A DNA stretch of 64,000 nt from Diphasiastrum complanatum (Eukaryota; Streptophyta; Lycopodiopsida; Lycopodiales; Lycopodiaceae): positions 42,868,339 to 42,932,338 of the forward strand of contig CM055112.1 of the NCBI GenBank assembly GCA_029204225.1. The letters run 5' to 3'. Made by a program: the position numbers and the translations under genes. Under the pieces are notes generated by a model. The model saw only the letters and a list, made by a program, of their open reading frames with translations, was not told the DNA's origin and searched no databases. This document shows, one piece after another, positions 33,226 to 44,200 of this stretch (the first letter of the stretch is position 1; every line of letters begins with the position of its first letter).

Positions 33226-33702
33226 TTACAAATTGGTCGAAATCTTCTCCTGACAATGGACGGGGTGATTGAGGAGGAGATTTAGAAGGAGACTTAGAAG
33301 AAGATTTGGAAGGAGATTTAGGAGGACTTTAGAAGGAGATATATGACTCGAAGAGTTAGGAGGAGAAATAGAAGAAGATTTACGAGAAGATGAAGAAATT
33401 GTTCTGAAAATATCCTTGAAGGGAGATGTTTGTGAAAAATTCTTTGCCTTTCGGGGAGTACCAAGTGGCTTCCTCCTCTTTGACACTCTTTCACCTTGAA
33501 ACCATAAGATTAATCGCCTTGGTTGAGGTTGCTTTCTATTTTTCTTTTCAGCAGACTCTTTCGAAGGAGAGGAGGGAGCTCGATGGAAACACTCAGCAAA
33601 TTTGTCATATGTGTCCCTTAGCTTGAACACAATTGTGAAATATTTGGGCATAACGGTGACCCGATTGGCATGAACAACTACAACACAATCTAAGAAGAAT
33701 TT
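33226..33702 (-). CDS. hypothetical protein with Ser/Pro/Lys-rich tail, partial
   Basis: The minus-strand frame includes HANRVTVMPKYFTIVFKLRD and KFAECFHRA, then a basic linker, then a long Ser/Pro/Leu-rich C-terminal part encoded by purine-rich repeats (plus-strand GGAGGAGATTTAGAAGGAGA type, 33265-33420). The frame is open upstream of the first Met to about 33700, where copia RT sequence begins, so the 5' end was cut by that junction. I do not recognise it; it may belong with the exon-like blocks at 32130-32640 on the same strand. Confidence 0.35.
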   Translation of the reverse strand, partial: KFFLDCVVVVHANRVTVMPKYFTIVFKLRDTYDKFAECFHRAPSSPSKESAEKKNRKQPQPRRLILWFQGERVSKRRKPLGTPRKAKNFSQTSPFKDIFRTISSSSRKSSSISPPNSSSHISPSKVLLNLLPNLLLSLLLNLLLNHPVHCQEKISTNL

Positions 33703-34138
33703 TCTTATAGGCTCCTTGATTTATTTAACTATTTCTAGACCTAATCTTAGTTATAGTGTTGGAAAGTTAAGCCAATTCATGCAAAGTCCTCTAGTTTCAC
33801 ATTGGAAGATGCCCAAAAGAGTTCTTAGATATATCTCATCTACTAAGAATTTTGGCATATTGTATAGAGGGACTAATCTTGGCTTAAGAGCTTATAGTGA
33901 CTCGGATTTGTAGGTGACAAAGTGGATAAGAAGTCAATGAGTGCTTTTGCCACTTTTGTATGTAATGGAGTAGTATCATGGCTTTCCAGAATGCAAGATA
34001 CAATCTCCTTATCTTCCACAGAATCCAATTACAAGGCCATGACATCAGCATGCAAGGAGGTCTTATGGCTCAAAAGGCTATTTGTGGAGCTTCATGTCAT
34101 GGAGGAGGAGATCCCAATCATCTATTGTGACAACCGAT
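33703..34138 (+). pseudogene. Ty1/copia RT-RNase H remnant, left part
   Basis: It starts within LIGSLIYLTISRPNLSYSVG, the end of copia RT, and continues into RNase H (SLSSTESNYKAMTSACKEVL, IIYCDNR). A frameshift occurs near 33910. The reading stops where another copia inserted at 34139; its continuation, with a small frameshift, is at 37863-37995. Confidence 0.9.
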
Positions 34139-34839
34139 TGTGAAGAATTGCCAAAAATTGGCAAATCTAGCTTGATCAAAAACCATGTAGAATAGTGTAA
34201 ATTGTGTACACAAGTGGGTCCTGCACATGTGAGGCCATGATGCCACATGGGAAACCCATCCTAATGTAGGTTAGATCAAGTCAAGAGAGTTGGTCATGTC
34301 TATTTGGTGGTCATCCCTACTTTATAGGACCTACACCTAAGTTTAAGGTGAAAATTTGACCAACTAGCTACCTACCAAGCATAACTCTAGGAAATAGACT
34401 AGGGTTTCATTTTAGGTCAAGGAGAGTGAGTTAACTTCCTTATTACATGCTGGAAATCCACCTAACTTCAAGAAGGAAGTCGAATTTGGTATGTATTCCC
34501 TCTCTCCATAGTGAGAAGATAGAAAATTTTTGGAGCTCATTGGCAATCTCAAGCTAGTTCACTATGTACATTGAGTTTTTGTGATCCAAATGAAACCAAA
34601 TCAATTTCTACTTGTTTCTCAGGTTGAAGGCCGTACTAAAGCCTGTAGTACACACGTGTGGGCTCGGATTTCAATGTTTATCAATGCTTTTGATTGTTAA
34701 TGCTTGTTGTTTGTCAAATTGCCAATCTAGATCAACTTTTTTGTGTCTAGTTTTTTGATAGATTGTTAAGCAAGCATCCAATCACTCTTGTGGATCTTTT
34801 GTAGATCCATTTATGGTCCTAAAGTACAGTACTTTCACA
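34139..34839 (+). repeat. copia 5' LTR of nested element
   Basis: 701 bp, TGTGAAGAATTGCC to AGTACAGTACTTTCACA. It is preceded by CCGAT (34134-34138), which recurs after the partner LTR at 37863-37867. It carries CACACGTGTG at 34651-34660. A perfect primer site follows. Confidence 0.95.
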
Positions 34840-34851
34840 TGGTATCAGAGC
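34840..34851 (+). promoter_or_regulatory. copia primer-binding site
   Basis: TGGTATCAGAGC directly after the LTR. The untranslated leader runs from 34852 to 35629. Confidence 0.93.
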
Positions 34852-35629
34852 CAAGTACAAGAGCATAAGCCATTGATCTAATGCAAATCCATTTTTAGCA
34901 AGTTTTGGTGCTAAAAGCTAGTATTGAGAGGGCAAGCTAGAATCTTGATTTTGGTGAGGAGATTTGATCCCAAACTTGGTAGGGGTCCAAATCCGTACTG
35001 TCCACATGTGTGGGCACCTCTGAACCTGCATTTAATGCATGGTATTCATTTGATCCAAAAAAATTCAATTTGTGAGCTATTGGTGTAATTTTTGGTGGAG
35101 ATCCTAGGATAATCTACCAAGATCATTTGCCATTGATTAGATTTGAATTTGTTTCATGAAATCTAATTAATCTAGGATGAGTTCAAGTCCTATTAAGGTT
35201 AAAAACAGGTCTTGAAAGTACACCAAGAAGGAAGAAAGAGATTAAGTCATTTTTTTGTCCAAAAATAGCCAAAATTGGCAAGATTTGATTGTAAGTAGAT
35301 TTCACATCATCTTATCTTCATTCCAACTTTGTGAGGGAGTGCTAGAACTGAGATTATAAGTCCATTTTTTGGATTAGAAATCTAATTTGAGTGAAAAACT
35401 ACAAGAGAGAGACCTTAGTGAGATTCTAGAGACAATCAAATCCATTTCTTGGCAAGATTTGTTTGAAAGCTTATCTTCATTCCAGCTTTGTGAGGGAGTG
35501 ATAGAACTTTGATTATAAGTCCATTTGTTGGATTAGAAATCAAATTTGAGTGAAACACTGCAAGTGTGAGACCTTTGTGAGTTTCAAGTCAATCAAATCT
35601 ATTTCTTGTTTGTAGAAGTCACTAGTAAG

Positions 35630-37240
35630 ATGGGATCTGCTGGAGCATACCTTCTAGAAGCTAGTGAGAGGTTGAATTCTACAAATTATGCTATTTGGAA
35701 GGTTAGAATGGAATCACTCTTGGTGCTCTAAGACCTTTATGAGTTCTTGATTGAAGATGAAGATGAACCTCTAGGTGCACAGGAGTTAGCTAGATACAAG
35801 AAGAGATCTAGGCTTGCACTTCATTGTGTGAAGATGAATGTGAGCAATTATTTGTTGAGAGAAGTATCAGCTTGTACTAATGCTAAAGAGGCTTGGGAGT
35901 CTTTAAAATCAATCTATGAGTCTAGCAACACTTCTAGAGTTCTTATGCTTAGAAATCAAATTTTGCAAAGCATGAGGAGAAGTGAGGAGAGTGCACAGGA
36001 TTATGTACTCAGAATCAAGTCTCTAAATAGGGAGTTGGCTTCCATTGGAGAGAAGATTCATGATGAAGAGCTTGTACAAATTGTCCTTAATGGTCTAAGA
36101 GATGACTTTGCAAATTTGGTCCAAAGTTTTGCCATCCAAGACACTTTGCCAACTATAGAAAAATTTCACAGTGTATTAGTGGCTGAAGAGTGTAGGATGC
36201 TCCATGCAAAATCTAGGATGAGTTCCTTGTCGTTGCAGGATGGTGATGAGAAAGCCAATTTCTCATTCAAGGGCAAAAAGAAGACCAATGGAAAGAAGAA
36301 GCATCCAAAGGAGGCCAAAGAAGAGGATGATGCATCAAGCTCAAAGGACAAGTCAAAGCAAAAATGCTTCTTTTGTGGAAAGAAGGGGCATTATGCATCT
36401 GAATGCTACAAGAGACTAAGAGCACAAGTGGAGGAGGACAAACAAGGAAACCTTGCAAAGGAGGAGGAGGAGGATGAAGTAGATGTATTCTTGATGGCAT
36501 CTACATCCTCACCAACAAGCAATAGCAAGTCAAGAGACAATTGGTGGATCGACAGTGGGGCTAGCTCCCACATGTCTTGTGAAAAGGACTTTTTCTCAAC
36601 CTTACACTCATTCAATGATGCTAAAAAGTTTGTCTTTACTGCAAATGATGAAGAGTGTAGGATAGATGGTGTTGGCACCATCTCTTTGTGTCTAGAATCC
36701 TCAAAATGCATGGATCTAGAAAATGTCCTTTATGTACCATCAATCACCAAGAATATGCTTAGTGTTGGTCTACTCTTAGAAAGTGGTTTGGATGTCCACT
36801 TTAAGCATGGTGTTTTCTTCATCTTGAAGAATGATATTTGCATTGCAAAGGGATTTAAACATGGAAGATTGTTTAAGTTGGAAGCTAGTGTTGCTTTTGA
36901 AAGAATGAGCTTGGCAAAGCAGGAGATCACTCAAGAGGAGATCTTGGCAAAGTGTGATCTTGCTTGCATTGAGGAGGAGCATCAAAAGGAGGAAGATCTT
37001 GAGGATCAGTCTCAAAGCATGAGAGTTCCAAGGGAGTCCTCAATGACAATGGCCAAGTCATCAAATTGCATGCAAATTGTCCATTCAAGTGTGCATCTTG
37101 CAAGGGTGGTGAGCATTGGAGAGTCTACTATCTTTGAATACTTTTTAGATAGTATTAGTAGACACGGAGTGACTTGTTGCTTATCTTTAATATCTATGGT
37201 GTTTAGTACTCTTTATGACAAGATAATGAAATTAGATGCT
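35630..37240 (+). pseudogene. Ty1/copia Gag-protease of a deleted element
   Basis: The Gag start ATG is at 35630; a TAA at about 35729 replaces what is a CAG/CAA Gln codon in the sister copy at 12402-12865 (VLQDLYEF there). The frame is then open to 37252. Gag core to about residue 170 of the long frame (RVLMLRNQILQSMRRSEESA), zinc knuckle CFFCGKKGHYASEC at about 36366-36407, retropepsin start WWIDSGASSHMS at about 36541-36576, and the end of the protease region (NVLYVPSITKNMLS). After about 36900 the similarity stops: integrase, RT and RNase H are deleted, and at about 37246 the sequence enters the 3' LTR part-way. Confidence 0.9.
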
Positions 37241-37245
37241 TTCCC

Positions 37246-37862
37246 GCACATGTGAGGCCATGATGCCACATGAAAAACCCATCCTAATGTAGGTTAGGTC
37301 AAGTCAAGAGAGTTGGTCATGTCTATTTGGTGGTCATCCCTAGTTTATAGGACCTACACCTAAGTTTAAGGTGAAAATTTGACCAACTAGCTACCTACCA
37401 AGCATAACTCTAGGAAATAGACTAGGGTTTCATTTTAGGTCAAGGAGAGTGAGTTAACTTCCTTATTACATGCTAGAAATCCACCTAACTTCAAGAAGGA
37501 AGTCGAATTTGGTATGTATTCCCTCTCTCCATAGTGAGAAGATAGAAAATTTTTGGAGCTCATTGGCAATCTCAAGCTACTTCACTATGTACATTGAGTT
37601 TTTGTGATCCAAATGAAACCAAATCAATTTCTACTTGTTTCTCAGGTTGAAGTCCGTACTACAGCCTGTAGTACACACGTGTGGGCTCGGATTTCAATGT
37701 TTATCAATGCCTTTGATTGTTAATGCTTGTTGTTTGTCAAATTGCCAATCTAGATCAACTTTTTTGTGTCTAGTTTTTTGATAGATTGTCAAGCAAGCAT
37801 CCAATCACTCTTGTGGATCTTTTGTAGATCCATTTATGGTCCTAAAGTACAGTACTTTCACA
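37246..37862 (+). repeat. copia 3' LTR of nested element, 5' part missing
   Basis: It matches the LTR at 34139-34839 from about base 85 onward and ends AGTACTTTCACA, followed by CCGAT. CACACGTGTG at 37674-37683. The missing first part was removed by the same deletion that took the pol region. Confidence 0.92.
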
Positions 37863-37998
37863 CCGATCAGCCCAATCACTTGCCATAATCCTACATTCCA
37901 TGCAAAGAGCAAGCACATTGAGATTGCTCATCATTTTGTGAGGGAGAAAGTGCAAGCCAAAGAGATCACACTCCAACATGTGTCATCATCAAGTTGCT
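37863..37998 (+). pseudogene. Ty1/copia RNase H, right part of the split remnant
   Basis: It continues the RNase H interrupted at 34138: HAKSKHIEIAHHFVREKVQA then KEITLQHVSS. One base is missing near 37883. The frame stops soon after, and a partial LTR follows. Confidence 0.88.
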
Positions 37999-38008
37999 TG
38001 ACTTAACA

Positions 38009-38229
38009 CCGGCAAATCTAGCCATGTAGAATATTGTACATTTTTGTCTATCATTGGATTCCACATATGTATGGCTGAAGTGCCACATTGAAATCCACAC
38101 CTAATGTAGGTTAGCTCGAGTCAAGAGAAGTGGTTGTGTCTATTTGGTAGCCATCCCTACTTTATAGGATCTAGACCTTGATTTGATATGAGATTTTGAC
38201 CAACCATGCACCTACCAAGCATGACTCTA
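38009..38229 (+). repeat. partial LTR copy in tandem with the full LTR
   Basis: About 220 bases equal to the start region of the LTR at 38241 (there 38257-38482), ending at CATGACTCTAG and followed by the polypurine-like ATTTGAGGAG. It lacks the first 16 or so bases of the LTR. Confidence 0.85.
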
Positions 38230-38240
38230 GATTTGAGGAG

Positions 38241-38931
38241 TGTGAAAAATTGCCAACATCGGCAAATCTAGCCATGTAGAATATTGTACATTTTTGTCTA
38301 TCATTGGATTCCACATATGTATGGTTGAAGTGCCACATGGAAATCCACAACTAATGTAGGTTAGCTCGAGTCAAGAGAGGCGGTTGTGTCTATTTGGTAG
38401 CCATCCCTACTTTATATAGGATCTAGACCTTGATTTGATATGAGATTTTGACCAACCATGCACCTACCAAGCATGACTCTAGGAAATAGACTAGGGTTTC
38501 ATTTTAGGGAAAAAAGGATGAGTTAACTTCCTTTTTACATGCTGGAAATTCACCTAACTTTACAAAGGAAGTGAGTTTTGCTATGTATTCCTAGCTCACA
38601 TAGTGAGAAGAGAGATTATTTTTGGAGCTCATTGGCAATCTTGAGTTTGTCCTCTCTATGTACATTGATTTTGTGAACCAAATGAAACCATCACTTTGAG
38701 TACTTCAAACACTATTCAAAATCTGTACATCAGGCTGCTCTTCACACATGTGGGCTCAGATTTGTGTCTATGATCTTTGTTTTGATTATCAATGCTTGTT
38801 GTTTGTCAACTTGCTAAGCTAGAATCAATTTTTGATGACTAGTTGTTTGATAGATTGTTAAGCAAGTACATAATCACTCTTGTGGATCTTCTAAGATCCA
38901 TTTATGATCTAAAAAGTATTGTACTTTCACA
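38241..38931 (+). repeat. copia 3' LTR
   Basis: 691 bp, TGTGAAAAATTGCCAAC to AAGTATTGTACTTTCACA, directly after TTTGAGGAG, a polypurine tract. It is the 3' LTR of the copia whose RNase H is at 33703-34138 and 37863-37998; the corresponding 5' part is not present. It is close to the minus-strand LTR at 13498-14164. Confidence 0.9.
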
Positions 38932-39057
38932 GATTTTGGCTCTTCTACACAATGTGTGGATATCCTTGGAATGTTCTTGAAGCTTGGTCTACAAGTACAC
39001 CGATGATTGGAGCTAAAGTAATCGGATTTCATTGGTTGCATCTATCAACATCCAATC

Positions 39058-39461
39058 TGTTAAGAATCAGATTTGATCTGATATGTTTTTATTGTAAGCC
39101 CAAAATGTAGTATTGCAATTAACTGTACCGGTCATTTGTCCCGTAAATGGCTACTTGGATAAGCTGACTAGCCATACAGAGGAAAACTTACTCTGTACAG
39201 TGTTATTTCTAGTACTTGCCATATTCAGGGGCTTGTCCTAAGTTTGTCACTCGAATTTGGCCATGTTGGGCCCAACCTTTAGTTTGGCAAGTGGTAGGCC
39301 AATTTTAGGACACCTGTCTTTTTCATGCAAATTGTGGACACAATTTTCTTTGTTATACATTAAGCTTTTGTTGTGCCATCTTTGAGAGCTTGTGAGGAGT
39401 GTCTATGGTGATTGATTGATGTAATCTACATATTGCACTAGATCTTAACAAAACTTTAACA
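39058..39461 (+). repeat. LTR of another copia-like element
   Basis: TGTTAAGAATCAG to AAAACTTTAACA, 404 bp, followed by a primer site. It differs from the other LTRs in the window and lacks the CACACGTGTG palindrome. Confidence 0.7.
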
Positions 39462-39473
39462 TGGTATTAGAGC
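39462..39473 (+). promoter_or_regulatory. degenerate copia primer-binding site
   Basis: TGGTATTAGAGC, one base from the initiator-Met-tRNA consensus, immediately after the LTR end. The following stretch to 39733 reads as untranslated leader. Confidence 0.75.
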
Positions 39474-39733
39474 GTCAAGGTGATGTAAGAATGCAAGATC
39501 TAGTGGAGCTATGGGATAGCGTCTTTCAATAGGAGAAATAGAACTCAAAGGGTCTCAAGAGAGAGGACTCCATACGGGGTTTCTGCAATCCGGATGGTAG
39601 GAGACTAAAAAATTCCTTCGATCAGAGCTTCAAGAAAGATCAGAATGATCGTTGTAGGTGGATTCCGGGGAGAATTCATAAAGAATCTTGTAGTTTCGGT
39701 GGTTTCAGGAAAATCGTATGTGTTGGCTTCATA

Positions 39734-39988
39734 ATTGGCTAAAATCATAGTTTGGTGGTACAAAAAAAGAACCTATTTTTCATTGTAACTTTTGGTAGTA
39801 CATTTCACTTTTTGGGGATTTGGGAGGGAGCTTGAAAGATGCTACCCACAAGTTAATGCAATGAAGGCATCCTAGTGGACCCACTTTAGAATGTTAAACA
39901 ATAAACTGTTTTTGAGTGCATTTCTACCCAAGAAAGGTAGTGTCCTTGACAGTCCATGTTGTACCACCAAACCATGCTTTTAGCCAAT
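39734..39988. mobile_element. short inverted-repeat (foldback) element
   Basis: The 30-base ends ATTGGCTAAAATCATAGTTT-GGTGGTACAA (39734-39763) and their complement (39959-39988) match at 28 of 30 positions. The 195-base interior has no ORF. I see no convincing target duplication, so it could be a decayed MITE or a hairpin formed in place. Confidence 0.6.
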
Positions 39989-40581
39989 CCATTGTGTGGA
40001 CAACCGTTTGGTGCAACAGGGCTTGCATGGGTATGCAAAGAGTAGTGATGGAGAGCCATGGAAATGGAGGATGAATGATCCAAGCTTATGGATCATGGTT
40101 GAATGCTTATCCACCAAGGAGGCCTATAAAGCCATTATACTCTCTATTTCAATAGTGATAAAGAGCAAAGAAGTCATATTTTATGAAGATCGACATTCAA
40201 CCTTGGAAGGGGCCGAGCTCAAGGCATCTCAAGATGCATCTCAAATCATATCTATTGAAGATTATCAAGATGTGAAGGGGTCAAGGTTTGAGGAGGAGTC
40301 TCCTCAACATATGATTTCAAGGGGATCTTCAAGATTGATGGCCAAGTCTTTATGGATCATCTTTTATGATAAAGAGAGACAAGTTTTAGGTGGTATTCAC
40401 TTCAACATATTCTCTCATGCTTCTCTTTCATAACCTGATGTACTATCTTGCTTTATTGAGATTTCTACATTTCAAAATTCATGTAAGGCAATTCTAGTTT
40501 TGGATGATGCCTATTGTATGGACATATTTCTTGTCATTGATGGCTTATATATTTTTCCAAAACATTTTAAAAGCAAGATAT
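39989..40581 (+). other. retroelement internal remnant, left of the intact copia
   Basis: It contains a plus-strand ORF of 145 residues (39996-40433) without recognisable domains. The sequence is interrupted by the intact copia and resumes at 47018; the bases GATAT at 40577-40581 are the left target duplication. Confidence 0.45.
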
Positions 40582-41236
40582 TGTGAAAAATACAGATCCT
40601 AAGTGGATCTAAACTCCAAGATCATTGGCTTGAATGCTTGCACTCCAAACTACATAAGCTAGGAATTGGCAACACATTCTATGCTACCTAGAATGCAAAG
40701 AACTTGATCAAAAAGCATTTATCACAAATGGAAACTTCCATAAACATCAAGTGCGGCCCAAAATAGCATTATACAGTCCATAATACATCAGCCTACCACT
40801 TTTGGAAAGCACCTAAGATCATACACAATAGCTTGAAAACAATACACACAACAATGCTCTCAATGGAGGAAGAAACAATGACAATGATCTATTGATCTCA
40901 ATGAAGCATACAAAAGGTTTCTCCAACCTGTTCTCCACGACTTCCCTACTATTTATGGATGAGGAAGATGACTCTCTCTCCTCTCTCTAGAAGGTACTTG
41001 ACCCTAGATATTCCCTATATAGGAAAAATAGCTAAAAATGGCTTATATGACCAAAATACATCAAAATGGTCTCATTTTGAAGGGTATGAAGTTTGACACT
41101 TCATCATACTGAAAAAATACAGTAAATAAAAACATTGTGGCCTGGTTCACACGTGTGAAACTCCAGAACCAAAACTATTTACAATTTTAGCCAATTTAGG
41201 CCTCAAACTAGCTAGGAAATGTTGACAATTTTCACA
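40582..41236 (-). repeat. 3' LTR of the intact copia
   Basis: Begins TGTGAAAAATACAG and ends CAATTTTCACA on the plus strand, 655 bp. CACACGTGTG at 41148-41157. The polyprotein stop codon lies just inside it (TCA at 41232-41234). Confidence 0.97.
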
Positions 41237-44200
41237 CTCCCTCTTCAACATTGGATGCTAGTTTCAACATAGTCTTTGAGCACATTCCTAGATTAGATCT
41301 ATGCATTAAATATAGGTCCTTTCCCAATGGTTTGGTGAAGATATCAGCCACACACTCCTTTGAAGAGACATGTTGAAGCTCCACCTCTTTGGCAATGACT
41401 TGATCTCTCACAAAATGGTGAGCAATCTCAATGTGCTTGCTCCTTGCATGAAAAACAGGATTGCTTGCCAAGCTTTGGGCTGAAAGGTTATCACAAAGTA
41501 TGATTGGAGTCTTCTCTGGTTCCAGCAAGTGAAGATCCAATAACATCCTCTTGATCCAAAGAATCTCCTTGGTGCATGTTGTTAATGCCTTGTACTCGGC
41601 TTCGGTGGAAGATAGAGAGATAGTTGGTTGCTTCTTTGATAGCCATGAGACCACTCCATCTCCAAGATAGATTGCAAAGGCACTTGTTGACTTCCTATCC
41701 ATTTGATCACCTGCAAAATCTGAATCTGAAAATCCACAAAGGTTAGGTGTAGTACCTCCATACAAGATGCCAAAATCTCTAGATCCCGAGATGTATCTAA
41801 GTACTCTCTTTCCTAGCTTCCAATGAGCCTCACTAGGATCTTGCATAAATTGACTTAGTTTACCAACCACAAAGCTTAGATCAGGTCTTGTGATGGTTAA
41901 CCATATAAGAGATCCTATTAGCTTTCTATAGAGAGTAATGTCCTTGAAGGATCTTTCATTACTTCTTGTAGTTAGCTTTACATTTGATTCCATAGGAGTA
42001 GAAACAACTTTACAATCTTCCATATGAAACCTTTTTAGAATAGAGTTAACATACTTTTCTTGACATATGAATGTAGATTTAGAAGTTCTAATAATCTCTA
42101 TTCCTAAGATATAATGAAGTTTACCAAGATCTTGAATTTCAAACTCTCTTTTGAGTGCCATCTTGATTTCATCTATATCTAGATTGTTACCACCACTTAA
42201 GATAATGTCATCAACATAGATCAAAAGTAAAGTGATATCATTTTCATTCAATCTAAAGTAGAGAGAATGATCATACTCACTCATAACAAAGTTTTGAGAA
42301 AGTAAGAAGGAATTGAGCTTAGCATACCAACTCCTTGGTGCTTGCTTTAGCCCATACAAACTCTTTTGGAGATAGCACACATGATTAGGCTCATCATGTG
42401 AAACATAGCCCTCGGGTTGCTCCATGTAAATATCTTCTTCAAGATCACCATTCAAGAAGGCATTAGTAACATCCATTTTCCACATATCCCAATCATAAAG
42501 AGTTGCAAGAGAGATTAGGATTCGAATAGTTACCATCTTTGCCACGGGTGCAAAGGTCTCATCATAGTCAATACCATATTCTTGAGCATACCCCTTTGCC
42601 ACCAACCTTGCCTTGTACTTGTTGATTGATCCATCTTGATTTGTCTTGATCTTGAAGATCCACTTACAACCAATTGCCTTCTTGTCCTTTGGAAGCTTTA
42701 CCAACCTCCATGTGTTGCTTTTGATGAGTGCTTGATGCTCATGATCCATGGCTTGGATCCATTCCTTCTTTTGAATTGCTTCACCTACACAAGTTGGTTC
42801 ATCAAAAGAGGTAAGAAAAGCAAAGTTAGAGTTGTCCACCACTTGCTTTCCTTTTTCATCATAGGTTAGCCTTGATGGCTTAGCCCTTTGCCTTTGAGTC
42901 TTCCTTGAAGTTTGCTTTGGAGTGGCATCTTCATCTTCATCCAAGACATCTTGCACATCATGATGATTAGTAGGCACATCAACATCAACATCAATAACAT
43001 TGGAAACATTCTCTTCATGAAAGATGACATCCCTACTTATGACAACTTTCTTTGTAGAAGGAATGTACACTTTGTAAGCCTTGCTTACTTCACTATAGCC
43101 AACAAACACACCCTTCTTTGATGAAGGATCTTCTTTAGTTCTATCATCAAGTGTGATATTGACAAAACATGTACATCCAAAGATCCTACAATGCTTGACA
43201 CTCGGCCTTCTACCATAAAGAACCTCATGAGGAGTTTTACCATCCAAGGAAGAACTTGTCCATCTATTACATAGATAGTTAGCACATGCTAAAGCTTCCC
43301 CCCAAAAAGACTTAGCAAGATTAGCATGTAGTCTCATTTCCTTGGCACATTCACAAAGGGTTCTATTCTTCCTCTCGGCCACTCCATTCTGTTGTGGAGT
43401 CCTAGGACTAGACATCTCCCTCTTAATCCCATGTGCTATACAAAAGTCTTTGAACCTATTTGAGGTGTATTCCCCTCCATTATCAGATCTTAAGCATTTG
43501 ATCTTTGTATTGAATTGGTTTTCCATTTCATTCTTGAACTTGACAAATGCAGCAAACACTTCATCCTTACTTTTAAGAAGATAGATCCAAGTATACCTAC
43601 TAAAGTCATCAATGAAAGTTGCATACATCTTTGCCCCACCATTGCTAGTTGTACTAGAAGAATGAATATCAGAATGCACAAGTTGAAAAGCTTCTTTAGA
43701 TCTAGAAGTAGATCTAGAATAAGCAAGTCTATGAGATTTGGACAAGGCACAATGTTCACAAACACTATTGTTTGCAACAAGACTTTTAGGGAGACCAAGA
43801 ACAAGCTCTTTCTTTGCCATTACCTCCAAAGATTTGAAGTTGGGATGGCCCAACCTCTTGTGCCAAACTTCTTGGTTTGTCAATTGCTCCCTAGCCATAC
43901 ATCCTTCATGATTAGAGATCACACATGCATCAAGCTTGAAAAGTTTACCATGCCTCCTACCTTGAGCAATCAAGGATCCACATTTACTTATCAAACATGC
44001 ATCTCCAATGAACTCCACATCAAGTCCTTTGTCAATCATTTGACTTACACTAAGCAAATTCTTAGTGATTGAAGGAATGTACAAAACATTTTCAAGATTT
44101 GCTTTTCTATTTGTTGAAAGGGAAATAGGAATAGTGCCTATGCCTTTGATGTCACATTGACCATCATTTGCAGTGTAGATGATGTTACCTTCTCCCTCAT

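Noticed and set aside
42636-44072. Plus-strand ORFs of 69-185 codons inside the copia
   Set aside because: They are antisense to the clearly coding polyprotein and have no domain of their own.
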